Assembly (NCBI GenBank): GCA_009885845.1
Contig: VFJW01000097.1
Coordinates: forward strand, 1-58,636
Direction of reading: 5' to 3'
Source of the DNA: Geobacter sp.
Lineage (GTDB): Bacteria; Desulfobacterota; Desulfuromonadia; Geobacterales; Pseudopelobacteraceae
Length of the DNA: 58,636 bases
Part shown: positions 1-8,692 of the stretch, piece by piece
How positions within the stretch are numbered: the stretch's first letter is position 1
How the letters are laid out: the number at the start of each line of letters is the position of its first letter
Program-made: the position numbers and the translations under genes
Notes under the pieces: generated by a model
What the model saw: the letters and a program-made list of their open reading frames with translations, nothing else
Database searches by the model: none
Told to the model about the DNA's origin: nothing

Positions 1-271
1 AAGCCACTGTGTGGACAGGCACGGGAAGGCTTCAACTGCTGTACATTGATTACGTTCGGGCGTTTTCCATTTCAATATCCCGGTCTTTCATGCAACTTTT
101 GACACTATCTACGGCTGGGTTGCAAACTTCAAAAACATACGTATCTATACCGTGGGGGGTGAGGCAGCCCGGCCCGTTTTTTGGCCAGCCGTTTTTCGAC
201 TGTTGGAAACGTGTCTTTCCGGAATTTTCTCTCGCTCGTCACAAACGGAGGTTTGATCCTTAGAGGTCACA

Positions 272-724
272 TCAGCGGAGGCCGATTTTGCTGAAAAGGA
301 TGCCGAGGAACCGGTTCACGGGGTTATTGCGGGGCAGAGACGTAATAACGGGCGGCTTTCTCACGCCGATTTCATCGAGTATTCTCTGAATTTCTTCGTG
401 ACGTCCTCTCGACATCCCCTCACGGAATATTCTGAGTGCTTCCAACTTGTTTCCGGAGAGAAAGTGGATTTTCCCCAGGTTGAGGTAGTGAGCCGGTTCA
501 TCCCGTTCCAGCTCCAGCGAGCTCAGACAGAGTTCTATACCATTCCTTATCTGGCCGCGCTGTTTGGCTATGCAGTATCCAAGATAAGAATACCAGGAAG
601 GGTTGTCTCGCAATTTCAGCGCCTTCTCCAGGTGGGCCAACGCATCCAGGGTATGACCTGCTGCAAGAGATTCCCGGGCCTGCTCGAATTCCACGACGGC
701 CTCGACTTCCGGATGCAATTTCAT
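272..724 (-). CDS. Tetratricopeptide-repeat protein
   Basis: This is a soluble 150-residue protein made almost entirely of helical TPR-like units. Units of about 34 residues can be read at roughly 8-41, 42-75 and 76-109; they carry the usual small and aromatic positions (A-LEKAL, WYSYLGYC, YLNLGKIHFLSGN-EAL). The last 35 residues are basic and Pro-rich, outside the repeats. There is no signal peptide or membrane segment. TPR domains are protein-binding scaffolds, so a partner-binding role is likely, but the partner is not visible. An AGGAAGAGGAG-like ribosome site precedes the ATG. The gene stands alone, about 190 bases from the end of the next gene on the same strand. Confidence 0.75.
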   Translation of the reverse strand: MKLHPEVEAVVEFEQARESLAAGHTLDALAHLEKALKLRDNPSWYSYLGYCIAKQRGQIRNGIELCLSSLELERDEPAHYLNLGKIHFLSGNKLEALRIFREGMSRGRHEEIQRILDEIGVRKPPVITSLPRNNPVNRFLGILFSKIGLR

Positions 725-916
725 GTACTACTCCTCTTCCTGAACAAGGACCTGGTTGCATTGGGTGAGTCGTAACAATACCTAAGCACGTCCCCCAAAG
801 CCTCCAATTGCATTGCGTGGTGCCGTTACAGGATATCACTGTAGGCTTTACATGACACGTAAAAGTGACAATTATTATTTTCATGGTGGTGTTATATAGA
901 AAGACGAATACGATTT

Positions 917-1693
917 TCACCGCAAAGCTCGATAAAACTCCGCGGCATTACCATACAACACCGCCCGTGCCGCTTCTTCCCCCAACGTCTCCGCCACCAG
1001 CAGAAAATCACTGGCCTCATAGGGGCGCGGGGCGCGGGTGGAGGGAAGATCGGTGCCGAACATCAGGGCATGAGGATTGGCTGCGTACAGCGCACGCAGG
1101 GCGGACGGCACGTCAAAATCAACCCGTCCAAAGCCGGTTGCTTTGACCCGCACACCCCGCTCCGCCAACTTCAGCAACGTGTCAAAGCCCTTCTGCGCCA
1201 GCCCCAGATGATCTATGCTGACGGCCGGAAGAGCGACCAGTGTATCAAACAGGCCATCGAGTTCCCGCGAATCGACATACAATTCCACATGCCAGCCTGC
1301 AAGATCGAACACCCGCCGCGCCATGGCATCTAGATGGCGCACGTCCTCCGAACCGCCACGCTTGAGATTGAAGCGCACCGCCCGTACACCGGCACTGTCA
1401 AGGTCTATGATTTCCTGATCGGAGACGCTTGCCGGCAGTTGCGTCACGCCGACAAAGAGCGGGCCGAGTGTGTGCAGGGCATTCAGCAGATAACTCTGAT
1501 CAAATGCCTGGAATGAACCGGAAACAATCGCGCCGCCCCGCAGATCATACGCGGAGGTTTGCGACCGGTAATTGTCGCAGGTCAGATCGGCCGGCAGGTA
1601 GCCGTTGTTGGGTGTCAACGGAAAGCGATGGTCGATGATATGGAAATGGCTGTCGAAAAGCGGGAAACTATTGAGTCGGGCGGTATCAGACAT
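917..1693 (-). CDS. Amidohydrolase (metal-dependent hydrolase, TIM barrel)
   Basis: The 258-residue product has the amidohydrolase-2 layout: an N-terminal FDSHFHIID motif (metal-binding His-x-His at about residues 16-18), a central SIDHLGLAQ strand with a likely metal His, and a late MFGTDLPST motif carrying the conserved Asp. The family includes 2-pyrone-4,6-dicarboxylate lactonase and other cytosolic hydrolases of cyclic esters or amides; the substrate here cannot be told. An AGGAGGAGC ribosome site supports the ATG at 1693. The gene is divergent from moeA across about 180 bases, so it is probably transcribed on its own. The length is normal for the smaller members of the family. Confidence 0.75.
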   Translation of the reverse strand: MSDTARLNSFPLFDSHFHIIDHRFPLTPNNGYLPADLTCDNYRSQTSAYDLRGGAIVSGSFQAFDQSYLLNALHTLGPLFVGVTQLPASVSDQEIIDLDSAGVRAVRFNLKRGGSEDVRHLDAMARRVFDLAGWHVELYVDSRELDGLFDTLVALPAVSIDHLGLAQKGFDTLLKLAERGVRVKATGFGRVDFDVPSALRALYAANPHALMFGTDLPSTRAPRPYEASDFLLVAETLGEEAARAVLYGNAAEFYRALR

Positions 1694-1791
1694 CAGAGGC
1701 TGCTCCTCCTGAGTTTCGGGATGGAAATTACCTGGAATATAGTCGCCGCATTATACCCGCCGCTCTCACATTGGCAATCGGTATTGTGTTA

Positions 1792-1819
1792 TTGAGCGCT
1801 TCCCGCTATTGTGTATAGG
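1792..1819 (+). promoter_or_regulatory. Possible sigma-70 promoter for moeA-nfo
   Basis: TTGAGC (1792-1797) and TATAGG (1814-1819) are spaced by 16 bases, about 50 bases before the moeA ATG. The match to consensus is fair only, and no experiment or comparison supports it. Confidence 0.3.
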
Positions 1820-1870
1820 TGCTATTACAATTATGCACGTATCCTGAATGACAGGGCGTGGAGGATCAGT

Positions 1871-3091
1871 ATGGTTACGTTTGACGAGGCCCGCTCGATA
1901 ATTCTGGAATCTGTACAGCCGGTCGGCACAGAACGGATTCATCTTCTGGAGGCGACCGGAAGAGTCCTCGCCGAAGATGTGGCTGCGCCGTGGGATATGC
2001 CTCTGTGGGACAATTCTGCCATGGACGGTTATGCGGTGCGGGCTGAGGACTGTCTGAGCACACCCTGCCGCTTGCGGGTGACCGGTTTTCTTCCGGCCGG
2101 TGCCAGAGCCGACGGGATTGCCGTTGAAGCGGGTTGTGCAGTGCGGATTATGACCGGCGCACCGACACCTGACGGCTGCGATGCCGTTGTTCCGGTGGAG
2201 GAGACCGATGATGGTCAGCAGGAAGTAACCCTCTTGGAGCCGGTCAAAAAAGGCCAGCATCTCCGCCTGCGTGCGGAAGATGTGGCTGCCGGGACGGTTT
2301 TTGTTAGAAGCGGGACGCGTATCCGGCCGCCGGAAGTCAATATGCTGGCCGGATTCGGCATGGCATTGGTGCCGGTGTTTCGCCGGCCGGTTGTGGCGAT
2401 TCTTTCTACCGGCGACGAGCTGGTGGAACTGGGTCGGACACCGGGACCGGGAGAGATTATCAACAGCAATACCCTTTCATTGTCATCTGCAGTGCTGGAA
2501 GCCGGCTGTATCCCCCGCATCATAGGGATTGCCCGGGATACCCGGGAAAGCCACCTCGAAAAACTGCGTGAAGGGGTGAAAGCGGATGTTTTGATTACTT
2601 CGGCCGGCGTGTCGGCCGGTGACTGCGATCTGGTACGGGACATTCTGGAGGAACTGGGTGCGAAACAGAAGTTCTGGAAAGTGGGGATAAAGCCGGGCGG
2701 ACCGACCGCGTTTGCCATGTACGGATCGACACCGGTCTTTTCTCTGCCGGGAAATCCGGTTTCAACCATGATAACATTTGAGGAGTTTGTACGCCCGGCG
2801 CTGCTTAAAATGCTGGGTAATACGGGTGTTCTGAGGTCACTGTTTACGGCACTGCTGCGGGAGCCACTGAAGAAAAAACCGGGCAAGGTGCAGATCGTAC
2901 GAGTGCGGCTGGAAAAAGAAAACGGTTGCTGGTATGCGACCTCCGCCGGAAACCAGCAGACGGCTATCCTCAGGACAATGGTTGATGCGCAGGCAATTGC
3001 GCTGCTCCCCGCTGAGAGCTGCGGTGCTGCCGCCGGTGACGAGGTGCTCGTCCACTATTACGGAAATCATATCGAACTGGAGCCGCAATGA
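1871..3091 (+). CDS. moeA: Molybdopterin molybdenumtransferase MoeA
   Basis: MoeA inserts molybdate into adenylylated molybdopterin, the last step of molybdenum cofactor synthesis, in the cytosol. The 406-residue length fits the family. Recognisable parts are the N-terminal RVLAEDV...PLWDNSAMDGYAVR segment, the RIMTGAPTPDGCDAVVPVEET stretch, the central MogA-like domain with ILSTGDELVE and the molybdate-site motif SAGVSAGDCD, then KPGGPTAFA and FSLPGNPVSTMITFEEFV near the end. I chose the ATG at 1871, which has GGAGGATC just upstream and gives the usual N-terminus; an in-frame start at 1811 adds 20 unlikely residues. The cofactor is needed by the formate dehydrogenase encoded at 8689-10725. 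The gene ends in a 4-base overlap with nfo. Confidence 0.95.
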   Translation: MVTFDEARSIILESVQPVGTERIHLLEATGRVLAEDVAAPWDMPLWDNSAMDGYAVRAEDCLSTPCRLRVTGFLPAGARADGIAVEAGCAVRIMTGAPTPDGCDAVVPVEETDDGQQEVTLLEPVKKGQHLRLRAEDVAAGTVFVRSGTRIRPPEVNMLAGFGMALVPVFRRPVVAILSTGDELVELGRTPGPGEIINSNTLSLSSAVLEAGCIPRIIGIARDTRESHLEKLREGVKADVLITSAGVSAGDCDLVRDILEELGAKQKFWKVGIKPGGPTAFAMYGSTPVFSLPGNPVSTMITFEEFVRPALLKMLGNTGVLRSLFTALLREPLKKKPGKVQIVRVRLEKENGCWYATSAGNQQTAILRTMVDAQAIALLPAESCGAAAGDEVLVHYYGNHIELEPQ

Positions 3092-3939
3092 AAGATTATC
3101 TTGGTGCACACATGTCCATCTCCGGTGGGCTGCATCTGGCGATAGACCGGGCTGTTGCTTCCGGCTGCAATGTAGTGCAGATTTTTACCCGCAATTCCAA
3201 TCAGTGGCGGGGGAAGCCGGTCAGTGATGCCGATGTGGCGCTGTTCCGCAATAAATTTGCAGCCTCCGGACTGCATGAAGTGGTTTCCCACGATATCTAT
3301 CTGATTAACCTCGCTTCTCCGCCCGGTGAAACGCGGGACAAAAGTCTCGCGGCCTTCCGTGACGAACTGGAAACCTGTGTCCGCCTCGGTATCAATAAAA
3401 TCGTCATGCATCCGGGTTCACATCTGGCGGACTCCCCCCAAACCGGATTGGCGCGGGTAATTGAAGCGTTTGACCAGCTTTTCAGCGAGGTGCCACAGTT
3501 TGAAGGAAGGGTGCTGATAGAGACAACAGCCGGTCAGGGAAGCAATCTCGGGAGGACGTTTGAAGAACTGGGAGCTATTATCAGCGGCTCACACTTCCCG
3601 GAGAAGTTCGGCGTCTGTTTCGATACCTGTCATACCTTTGCAGCCGGGTATGATACCGCCAGCGAGGAAGGGTACCGCGATACAATGGCGCAGTTCGACC
3701 GCCTGATCGGTCTGGAGCGGCTCCACTGCTTTCACCTCAACGACTCGAAGAAAGGGCTTGGCTCACGGGTTGACCGGCATGAACATATAGGGCAGGGAAC
3801 ACTGGGATTGAGCCCGTTTCGCTTCATCCTGAACGATCCCCGTTTCGCGACCGTGCCGAAAATCCTGGAAACCCCCAAAGGAGACAATGACGAGATGGAT
3901 GCAGTTAATCTTCAGCTGTTGCGGGGATTGGTCGTTTGA
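3088..3939 (+). CDS. nfo: Endonuclease IV (AP endonuclease)
   Basis: Endonuclease IV cuts DNA 5' to abasic sites in base-excision repair using three zinc ions. The 283-residue protein starts with the classic LGAHMSISGGL and shows the zinc-site motifs MHPGSH (about 110-115), IETTAGQGSNLG, FGVCFDTCHTFAAGYD and HLNDSKKGLGSRVDRHEHIGQG, ending in ILETPKG. All expected metal ligands are present. Its ATG overlaps the moeA stop as ATGA, so the two genes are translationally coupled although their functions are unrelated. It converges with the DUF3820 gene with only 3 bases between stops. Confidence 0.96.
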   Translation: MKDYLGAHMSISGGLHLAIDRAVASGCNVVQIFTRNSNQWRGKPVSDADVALFRNKFAASGLHEVVSHDIYLINLASPPGETRDKSLAAFRDELETCVRLGINKIVMHPGSHLADSPQTGLARVIEAFDQLFSEVPQFEGRVLIETTAGQGSNLGRTFEELGAIISGSHFPEKFGVCFDTCHTFAAGYDTASEEGYRDTMAQFDRLIGLERLHCFHLNDSKKGLGSRVDRHEHIGQGTLGLSPFRFILNDPRFATVPKILETPKGDNDEMDAVNLQLLRGLVV

Positions 3940-3942
3940 TAG

Positions 3943-4209
3943 TTATAGTTTTTCGAACAGATATTCCAGGCCGTTGACCTTGATTTCATAGACAGTTCGC
4001 AGCATATCCCCCAGTTTTCCCGGCGGGAAGCCCTCCTGCGCAAACCAGACCACATAGCGCTCCGGCAGATCAACCAGGCGGTGCCCCTGATACCTGCCGA
4101 ACGGCATGCGCATGGCAGCCAGCTCCAGCAGTCTGGCATGGTCAAAGGGGGCATCCTGATTGACCGAATCCTCTGCCGGATTGAACTCATCCCCTGAAGC
4201 GTTCATCAT
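3943..4209 (-). CDS. DUF3820 family small protein
   Basis: This 88-residue protein carries the DUF3820 signature: [22 protein letters not shown] followed by a helical tail ([21 protein letters not shown]). Family members are annotated as putative quorum-sensing-regulated virulence factors, but the biochemical role is not known to me. The N-terminal 25 residues are acidic and look disordered. The start codon overlaps the stop of uvrA (ATGATGA), so it is the second gene of a uvrA transcript. This placement hints at a nucleic-acid-related role, but that is only inference. Confidence 0.8.
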   Translation of the reverse strand: MMNASGDEFNPAEDSVNQDAPFDHARLLELAAMRMPFGRYQGHRLVDLPERYVVWFAQEGFPPGKLGDMLRTVYEIKVNGLEYLFEKL

Positions 4210-7073
4210 AGCATCTTCCTCAAATATTGCCCGGTATATGACCTCGTAACCTTCGCCACCTGCTCCGGTGTGCCGGTTGCCACAATTTCTCCTCCCCGGT
4301 CTCCCCCTTCCGGGCCAAGGTCGATGACCCAGTCGGCGGTCTTGATCACATCCAGATTGTGTTCGATAATCACAATCGTATTGCCGGCTTCGACGAGGCG
4401 TTGAATGACCTCCAGCAGTTTGGCAATATCGTGAAAATGGAGTCCGGTGGTTGGCTCATCCAGAATGTAGATCGTTCGCCCGGTGGCGCGTTTGGAAAGT
4501 TCCTTGGCCAGTTTAACCCGTTGTGCCTCGCCCCCTGAAAGTGTAGTTGCCGCCTGCCCCAGCTTGATGTAGCCGAGACCGACCTCGTCCAGCGTACCCA
4601 GTTTGTTCCTGATGCGCGGGATGGCTCCCATGAATTCCAGTGCCTGCGAAACGGTCATATCGAGAACGTCGGCAATGGATTTTCCCTTGAAATGCACCTC
4701 CAGCGTTTCACGGTTGTAGCGAGCCCCTTTGCAGACTTCACACTCGACATACACATCCGGCAGAAAGTGCATCTCGATCTTGATGATGCCGTCTCCGGAG
4801 CATGCTTCGCAGCGCCCCCCCTTGACATTAAACGAGTACCGGCCGGGTTTGTAACCGCGCAGTTTTGATTCGGGAAGATTGGAGAAGAGGTCGCGGATAT
4901 CGCTGAAAACGGCGGTGTACGTGGCCGGATTGGAACGCGGTGTGCGCCCGATCGGTGACTGGTCGATGTTGATGACCTTGTCGAGATGTTCCAGTCCAAG
5001 GATGTCCCGGACTGCGCCTGCTTTCTCGCGGCTGCGGTAGAGTCGCTGACCCAGCACTTTATGCAGGGTGTCGATGATCAGAGTCGATTTGCCGGAGCCG
5101 GAAACACCGGTTACACAGGTCATGACACCAAGCGGGATTTCGACGGTGACATCTTTCAGATTATTCTCCGAGGCACCGATAATGCGCAGCGATTTGTCGC
5201 ACGGTCGTCGCTTCTTCGGCACCGCGATAGAGAGCTCCCCCGAAAGATAGCGCCCGGTCAGCGACGCAGGATTTGCCATGACGGCGGCCGGTGTACCCTG
5301 GGCTACGACTTCGCCGCCATGCACCCCGGCTCCCGGCCCCATATCGATCAGATGATCTGCCTCAAGAATGGTTTCTTCATCATGCTCAACCACCAGCACG
5401 GTGTTGCCCAGATCGCGTAATCGTTTGAGAGTGCCGAGCAGGCGGGCATTGTCACGCTGATGCAGGCCGATGGAAGGTTCGTCCAGAATATAGAGCACGC
5501 CGACCAGGCTGGAGCCTATCTGGGTTGCCAGACGAATGCGCTGCCCCTCTCCCCCCGAAAGGGTGCCGGAGGTGCGATCCAGCGACAGGTAGTCGAGGCC
5601 GACGTTGACGAGAAAGGAGAGCCGTTCGCGAATCTCCTTCAGAATCCGGCGGGCGATCTCCTGCTCTTTTCCGGTCAGCGTCAGCTCTTCGAAGAAGCGG
5701 AGGCAGTCCCGGATCGAGAGCGCCGTCACGTCACGAATGGTGACTCCTCCCACCAGCACATGCAGTGCTTCAGGGCGCAGACGGGCACCCTGGCAGGTCG
5801 GGCAGGGCATGATATTCATATATTTTTCCAGCTCTTCCCGCGACGAATCCGATTCGGTTTCGCGCCAGCGCCGCTGCAGATTGTTCAGTACTCCCTCGAA
5901 CTCTTTCCGGTAGGTATGGCGGCGTTCACCATCCTCCTCCCACCAGAACTCGATCTTCTCCCCCTTGGAACCGTTCAGGATGACGTCCCGGACCTGCTCG
6001 GGCAGTTTTTTAAAAGGGGTGCGGATGTCAAACGAATATGCCTTTGCCAGTGCATCCAGTATCAGATGAAACCAGCCGGAAAGACGTTTTTCCCACGGTG
6101 CGATGGCCCCTTCACGCAGTGAGAGCTCCGGATTGGGGATGACCAGATCGGAGTCAAAGTACATGCGGGTACCGAGGCCGGTGCACTCCGGGCAGGCACC
6201 GTGCGGATTGTTGAAAGAGAACAGTCGCGGTGTGATCTCCTGATAAGAAAGACCGCAATCGACGCAGGCGAGTTTTTCGGAGAAGAGCATCTGTACCGGT
6301 TTGGGTGGTTTTTTATTTTTTACCTCTGCAGGCTCATCTGAGGCCAGAATCGGTGCGACCGCTTCCACCTTGACGACCCCCTCGGCATGGTGCAGCGCCG
6401 TTTCCAGCGAATCGGCCAGACGTCGCTGAACCCCCTCTTTAACAACTATCCGGTCAACGACGATGTCGATGTCGTGTTTTTTCTTCTTGTCCATCTCTAT
6501 GTCATCGGCCAGTTCCCGGATCGTTCCGTCGACGACAACCCGGGTAAAACCCTCTTTACGCAGTTGACCCAGCTCTTTTTTGTATTCGCCTTTGCGACCG
6601 CGGATCATCGGGGCAAGCAGAGTCAGTTTCGTGCCGACTGCAAGAAGCATGATCTGGTCCACCATCTGAGAAACGGTTTGCGAGGTGATTTCTTTATTAC
6701 AGGAGGTGCAGTGCGGACGACCGACCCGGGCAAACAGCAACCGGAGGTAGTCATAGATTTCGGTGACGGTGCCGACCGTTGAGCGCGGATTTTTACTGGT
6801 GGTTTTCTGCTCAATGGAGATGGCGGGGGAGAGCCCTTCTATTGACTCCACGTCCGGCTTTTCCATCTGCTCCAAAAACTGGCGGGCATAGGATGAAAGT
6901 GATTCGACATAGCGACGTTGTCCCTCGGCGTAGATTGTATCAAACGCCAGGGTGGATTTGCCGGAACCGGAGAGACCGGTGATCACGACCAACCGGTCGC
7001 GGGGGATTTCGACGTCGATGCACTTGAGATTGTGTTCGCATGCGCCTTTGACAATAATGCTGGTGTGGGCCAT
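4206..7073 (-). CDS. uvrA: Excinuclease ABC subunit A
   Basis: UvrA is the damage-sensing ATPase of nucleotide excision repair; it loads UvrB on damaged DNA. Both ABC modules are complete: Walker [10 protein letters not shown] near residue 35 and GVSGSGKST near 645, signature [12 protein letters not shown] in the first half and [12 protein letters not shown] in the second, and Walker [12 protein letters not shown] / [11 protein letters not shown]. CxxC zinc modules are visible (CTSC, CVDC...CPEC, CEAC...CEVC). I start at 7073 ([10 protein letters not shown]..., 955 residues), the usual UvrA beginning, with GGACAGG upstream; an upstream in-frame ATG at 7115 would add 14 residues. The first signature has Gly where Ala is common (GGEGQ), a mild variant. 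Confidence 0.97.
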   Translation of the reverse strand: MAHTSIIVKGACEHNLKCIDVEIPRDRLVVITGLSGSGKSTLAFDTIYAEGQRRYVESLSSYARQFLEQMEKPDVESIEGLSPAISIEQKTTSKNPRSTVGTVTEIYDYLRLLFARVGRPHCTSCNKEITSQTVSQMVDQIMLLAVGTKLTLLAPMIRGRKGEYKKELGQLRKEGFTRVVVDGTIRELADDIEMDKKKKHDIDIVVDRIVVKEGVQRRLADSLETALHHAEGVVKVEAVAPILASDEPAEVKNKKPPKPVQMLFSEKLACVDCGLSYQEITPRLFSFNNPHGACPECTGLGTRMYFDSDLVIPNPELSLREGAIAPWEKRLSGWFHLILDALAKAYSFDIRTPFKKLPEQVRDVILNGSKGEKIEFWWEEDGERRHTYRKEFEGVLNNLQRRWRETESDSSREELEKYMNIMPCPTCQGARLRPEALHVLVGGVTIRDVTALSIRDCLRFFEELTLTGKEQEIARRILKEIRERLSFLVNVGLDYLSLDRTSGTLSGGEGQRIRLATQIGSSLVGVLYILDEPSIGLHQRDNARLLGTLKRLRDLGNTVLVVEHDEETILEADHLIDMGPGAGVHGGEVVAQGTPAAVMANPASLTGRYLSGELSIAVPKKRRPCDKSLRIIGASENNLKDVTVEIPLGVMTCVTGVSGSGKSTLIIDTLHKVLGQRLYRSREKAGAVRDILGLEHLDKVINIDQSPIGRTPRSNPATYTAVFSDIRDLFSNLPESKLRGYKPGRYSFNVKGGRCEACSGDGIIKIEMHFLPDVYVECEVCKGARYNRETLEVHFKGKSIADVLDMTVSQALEFMGAIPRIRNKLGTLDEVGLGYIKLGQAATTLSGGEAQRVKLAKELSKRATGRTIYILDEPTTGLHFHDIAKLLEVIQRLVEAGNTIVIIEHNLDVIKTADWVIDLGPEGGDRGGEIVATGTPEQVAKVTRSYTGQYLRKML

Positions 7074-7278
7074 GAATATACCTGTCCATTTTAGTGTGAC
7101 GTTGATATATATCACAAAACGGTTTCAGTTTGAAGCGACTTTGCAAACCGGATGTTAGGATTCCGATAGCCTGAACTCCGGATTATTGGTGATAATCAAT
7201 ACGGATTTCCTTTCAAGCTGTTTTGTGCTATATACTACAGGGAAGGTATCCGGACAACAGGCAGGCTGGGAGGCCAGT

Positions 7279-7689
7279 GTGACTAACAACAGTGCATATC
7301 CGGAGGGCGAACTGCTTCTCCGCACTTCTCCGATGTCAAGTGACACAAACGCGAACGGCGACATATTCGGAGGCTGGATCATGTCGCAAATGGACATTGC
7401 CGGCGGCATGATGGCCATCGAACTCAGTGGCGGTCGAACCGTCACCATAGCGGTAGATGCCATGAAATTCATCAAGCCGGTAAAGGTGGGTGATGTTGTC
7501 TGCTGTTACGGCATCGTTACGAAAATCGGGAACACATCCATCACTATCAAGCTCGAGGTTTGGGTGAAACCGGGTTTCCGGGATTTGAACAGCACTAAAG
7601 AAAACTCAATGTTCAAGGTTACGGAAGCATCATACACCTATGTGGCTGTTGACCATGAAGGGCGAAAACGGCTATTTCCAAAAGTTTAA
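7279..7689 (+). CDS. Acyl-CoA thioesterase, YciA-like hotdog fold
   Basis: The product (136 residues from the GTG) is a hotdog-fold thioesterase that hydrolyses acyl-CoA to free acid and CoA. The hallmark SDTNANGDIFGGWIMSQMDIAGGMMA contains the catalytic Asp and the Asn-rich turn, followed by VTIAVDAMKFIKPVKVGDVV and VWVKPGFRD. GTG at 7279 is chosen because GGGAGG lies 6 bases upstream and the protein then begins just before the family's EGELLLRT strand; the longer in-frame version from 7186 adds 31 residues with no family character. It is a single gene, with a TATACT -10-like sequence at 7231. Confidence 0.88.
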   Translation: MTNNSAYPEGELLLRTSPMSSDTNANGDIFGGWIMSQMDIAGGMMAIELSGGRTVTIAVDAMKFIKPVKVGDVVCCYGIVTKIGNTSITIKLEVWVKPGFRDLNSTKENSMFKVTEASYTYVAVDHEGRKRLFPKV

Positions 7690-7711
7690 GGCTCTGATTT
7701 TTGGCGATAGC

Positions 7712-8692
7712 TTACTCATAACGTGCAACCAGCTCCTTCATCACCGCAACAATACCAATCCCTGTAGGACAGACTGCGTCACAACGGCCGCAGAGGAAGC
7801 AGCTGATCTCACCCCATTTTTCAGGATCTGCCGCAAGTTTGTGATGGATGCGTCGCCGGCTGCGTTCTCCTTCGCTTCCGAGCGGGTTGTGCCCTCCCGC
7901 TTCACGCATGAAGCCGTCCAGTTGGCAGGAGTCCCACATCCGGCTCCGTTCGACCTGTCTGGTGGAGCGCCAGTCCTGAACGCCGAAGCAGGTACACGTC
8001 GGACATGCCAGGTTACAGCCGGTGCAGGCAATGCAGCGGTCTCCGATTTCGCTCCAGAAGTAATCAGGCACGCGGTTGGCTCGCAGCAGCTCTGACGCCC
8101 GGAGAAGCAGGGTTTCGTTTTCGTCCGGCAGTTGTACTGATGCCTGTCGGAACCGTTCTCTTGCTTCCGGCGAAGCAAAATCCGCCACCTTCGCAGCAAT
8201 CTCAATTCCCGCCTCGCTGTAGGGAATAACCAGCCAGTTGCTACCATCCCGAAAAAACTCCAGATCGCAGTTGCCACCGGCAGGCCGAATCAAAGAACCA
8301 CCCGGACCGCAGTAACCGGAGAGTCCTGCCACTACGGCACCATCCCGCTGGCGGAAGTAGATGTCGTCCCGCCAGCCGTCAGCGAAAAAACGGTCGATGA
8401 AGCGGAGACAGGCGAGGTCACGGGGGGTGAAGCCAAGCACGAAAAGCGGCCGCTCCGGAGCTTTTGGCTCCCGCAGTTCTCCTTCACTGGATGCGAAAAC
8501 AGTACCGAGTTGAGGGAAAAAGGCCGCAGTCGGCTTGCCTGAAACTGCACCGCCTTGCAGGGCAAGGGGGCCATCGTCCGGTGAGCCGATGACCCGGGTG
8601 CCATCCGGGAGCAGGATCGTCAGGCGCAGTTCCCACGAGGTTGAAAGAACCGCTAAAAGCTGTTCTAACTGTCCGGCCGTCAGGGTCTTCAT
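7712..8692 (-). CDS. Iron-sulfur electron-transfer subunit, hydrogenase/sulfhydrogenase beta type
   Basis: This 326-residue protein matches the beta subunit of cytosolic sulfhydrogenase-like complexes. The first ~205 residues form the characteristic FeS-partner domain (VLGFTPRDLACLRFIDRFF). Two ferredoxin clusters follow: CIACTGCNLAC (Cys 220, 223, 226, 230) with the extra PTCTCFG, and CFLCGRCDAVCP (Cys 298, 301, 304, 308). In known complexes this subunit wires the catalytic subunit to a flavin subunit. Its ATG overlaps the stop of the formate dehydrogenase gene (ATGA), making it the last gene of the cluster glmU, flavin subunit, dehydrogenase, FeS subunit. It has no signal peptide, so the complex should be cytoplasmic. 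Confidence 0.82.
   Translation of the reverse strand: MKTLTAGQLEQLLAVLSTSWELRLTILLPDGTRVIGSPDDGPLALQGGAVSGKPTAAFFPQLGTVFASSEGELREPKAPERPLFVLGFTPRDLACLRFIDRFFADGWRDDIYFRQRDGAVVAGLSGYCGPGGSLIRPAGGNCDLEFFRDGSNWLVIPYSEAGIEIAAKVADFASPEARERFRQASVQLPDENETLLLRASELLRANRVPDYFWSEIGDRCIACTGCNLACPTCTCFGVQDWRSTRQVERSRMWDSCQLDGFMREAGGHNPLGSEGERSRRRIHHKLAADPEKWGEISCFLCGRCDAVCPTGIGIVAVMKELVARYE

Noticed and set aside
9-263. 84-codon open frame at the window start
   Set aside because: It has no ribosome site or family likeness, and the translation is rich in Phe, Trp and Ser without domain structure. I see nothing supportable in 1-271.
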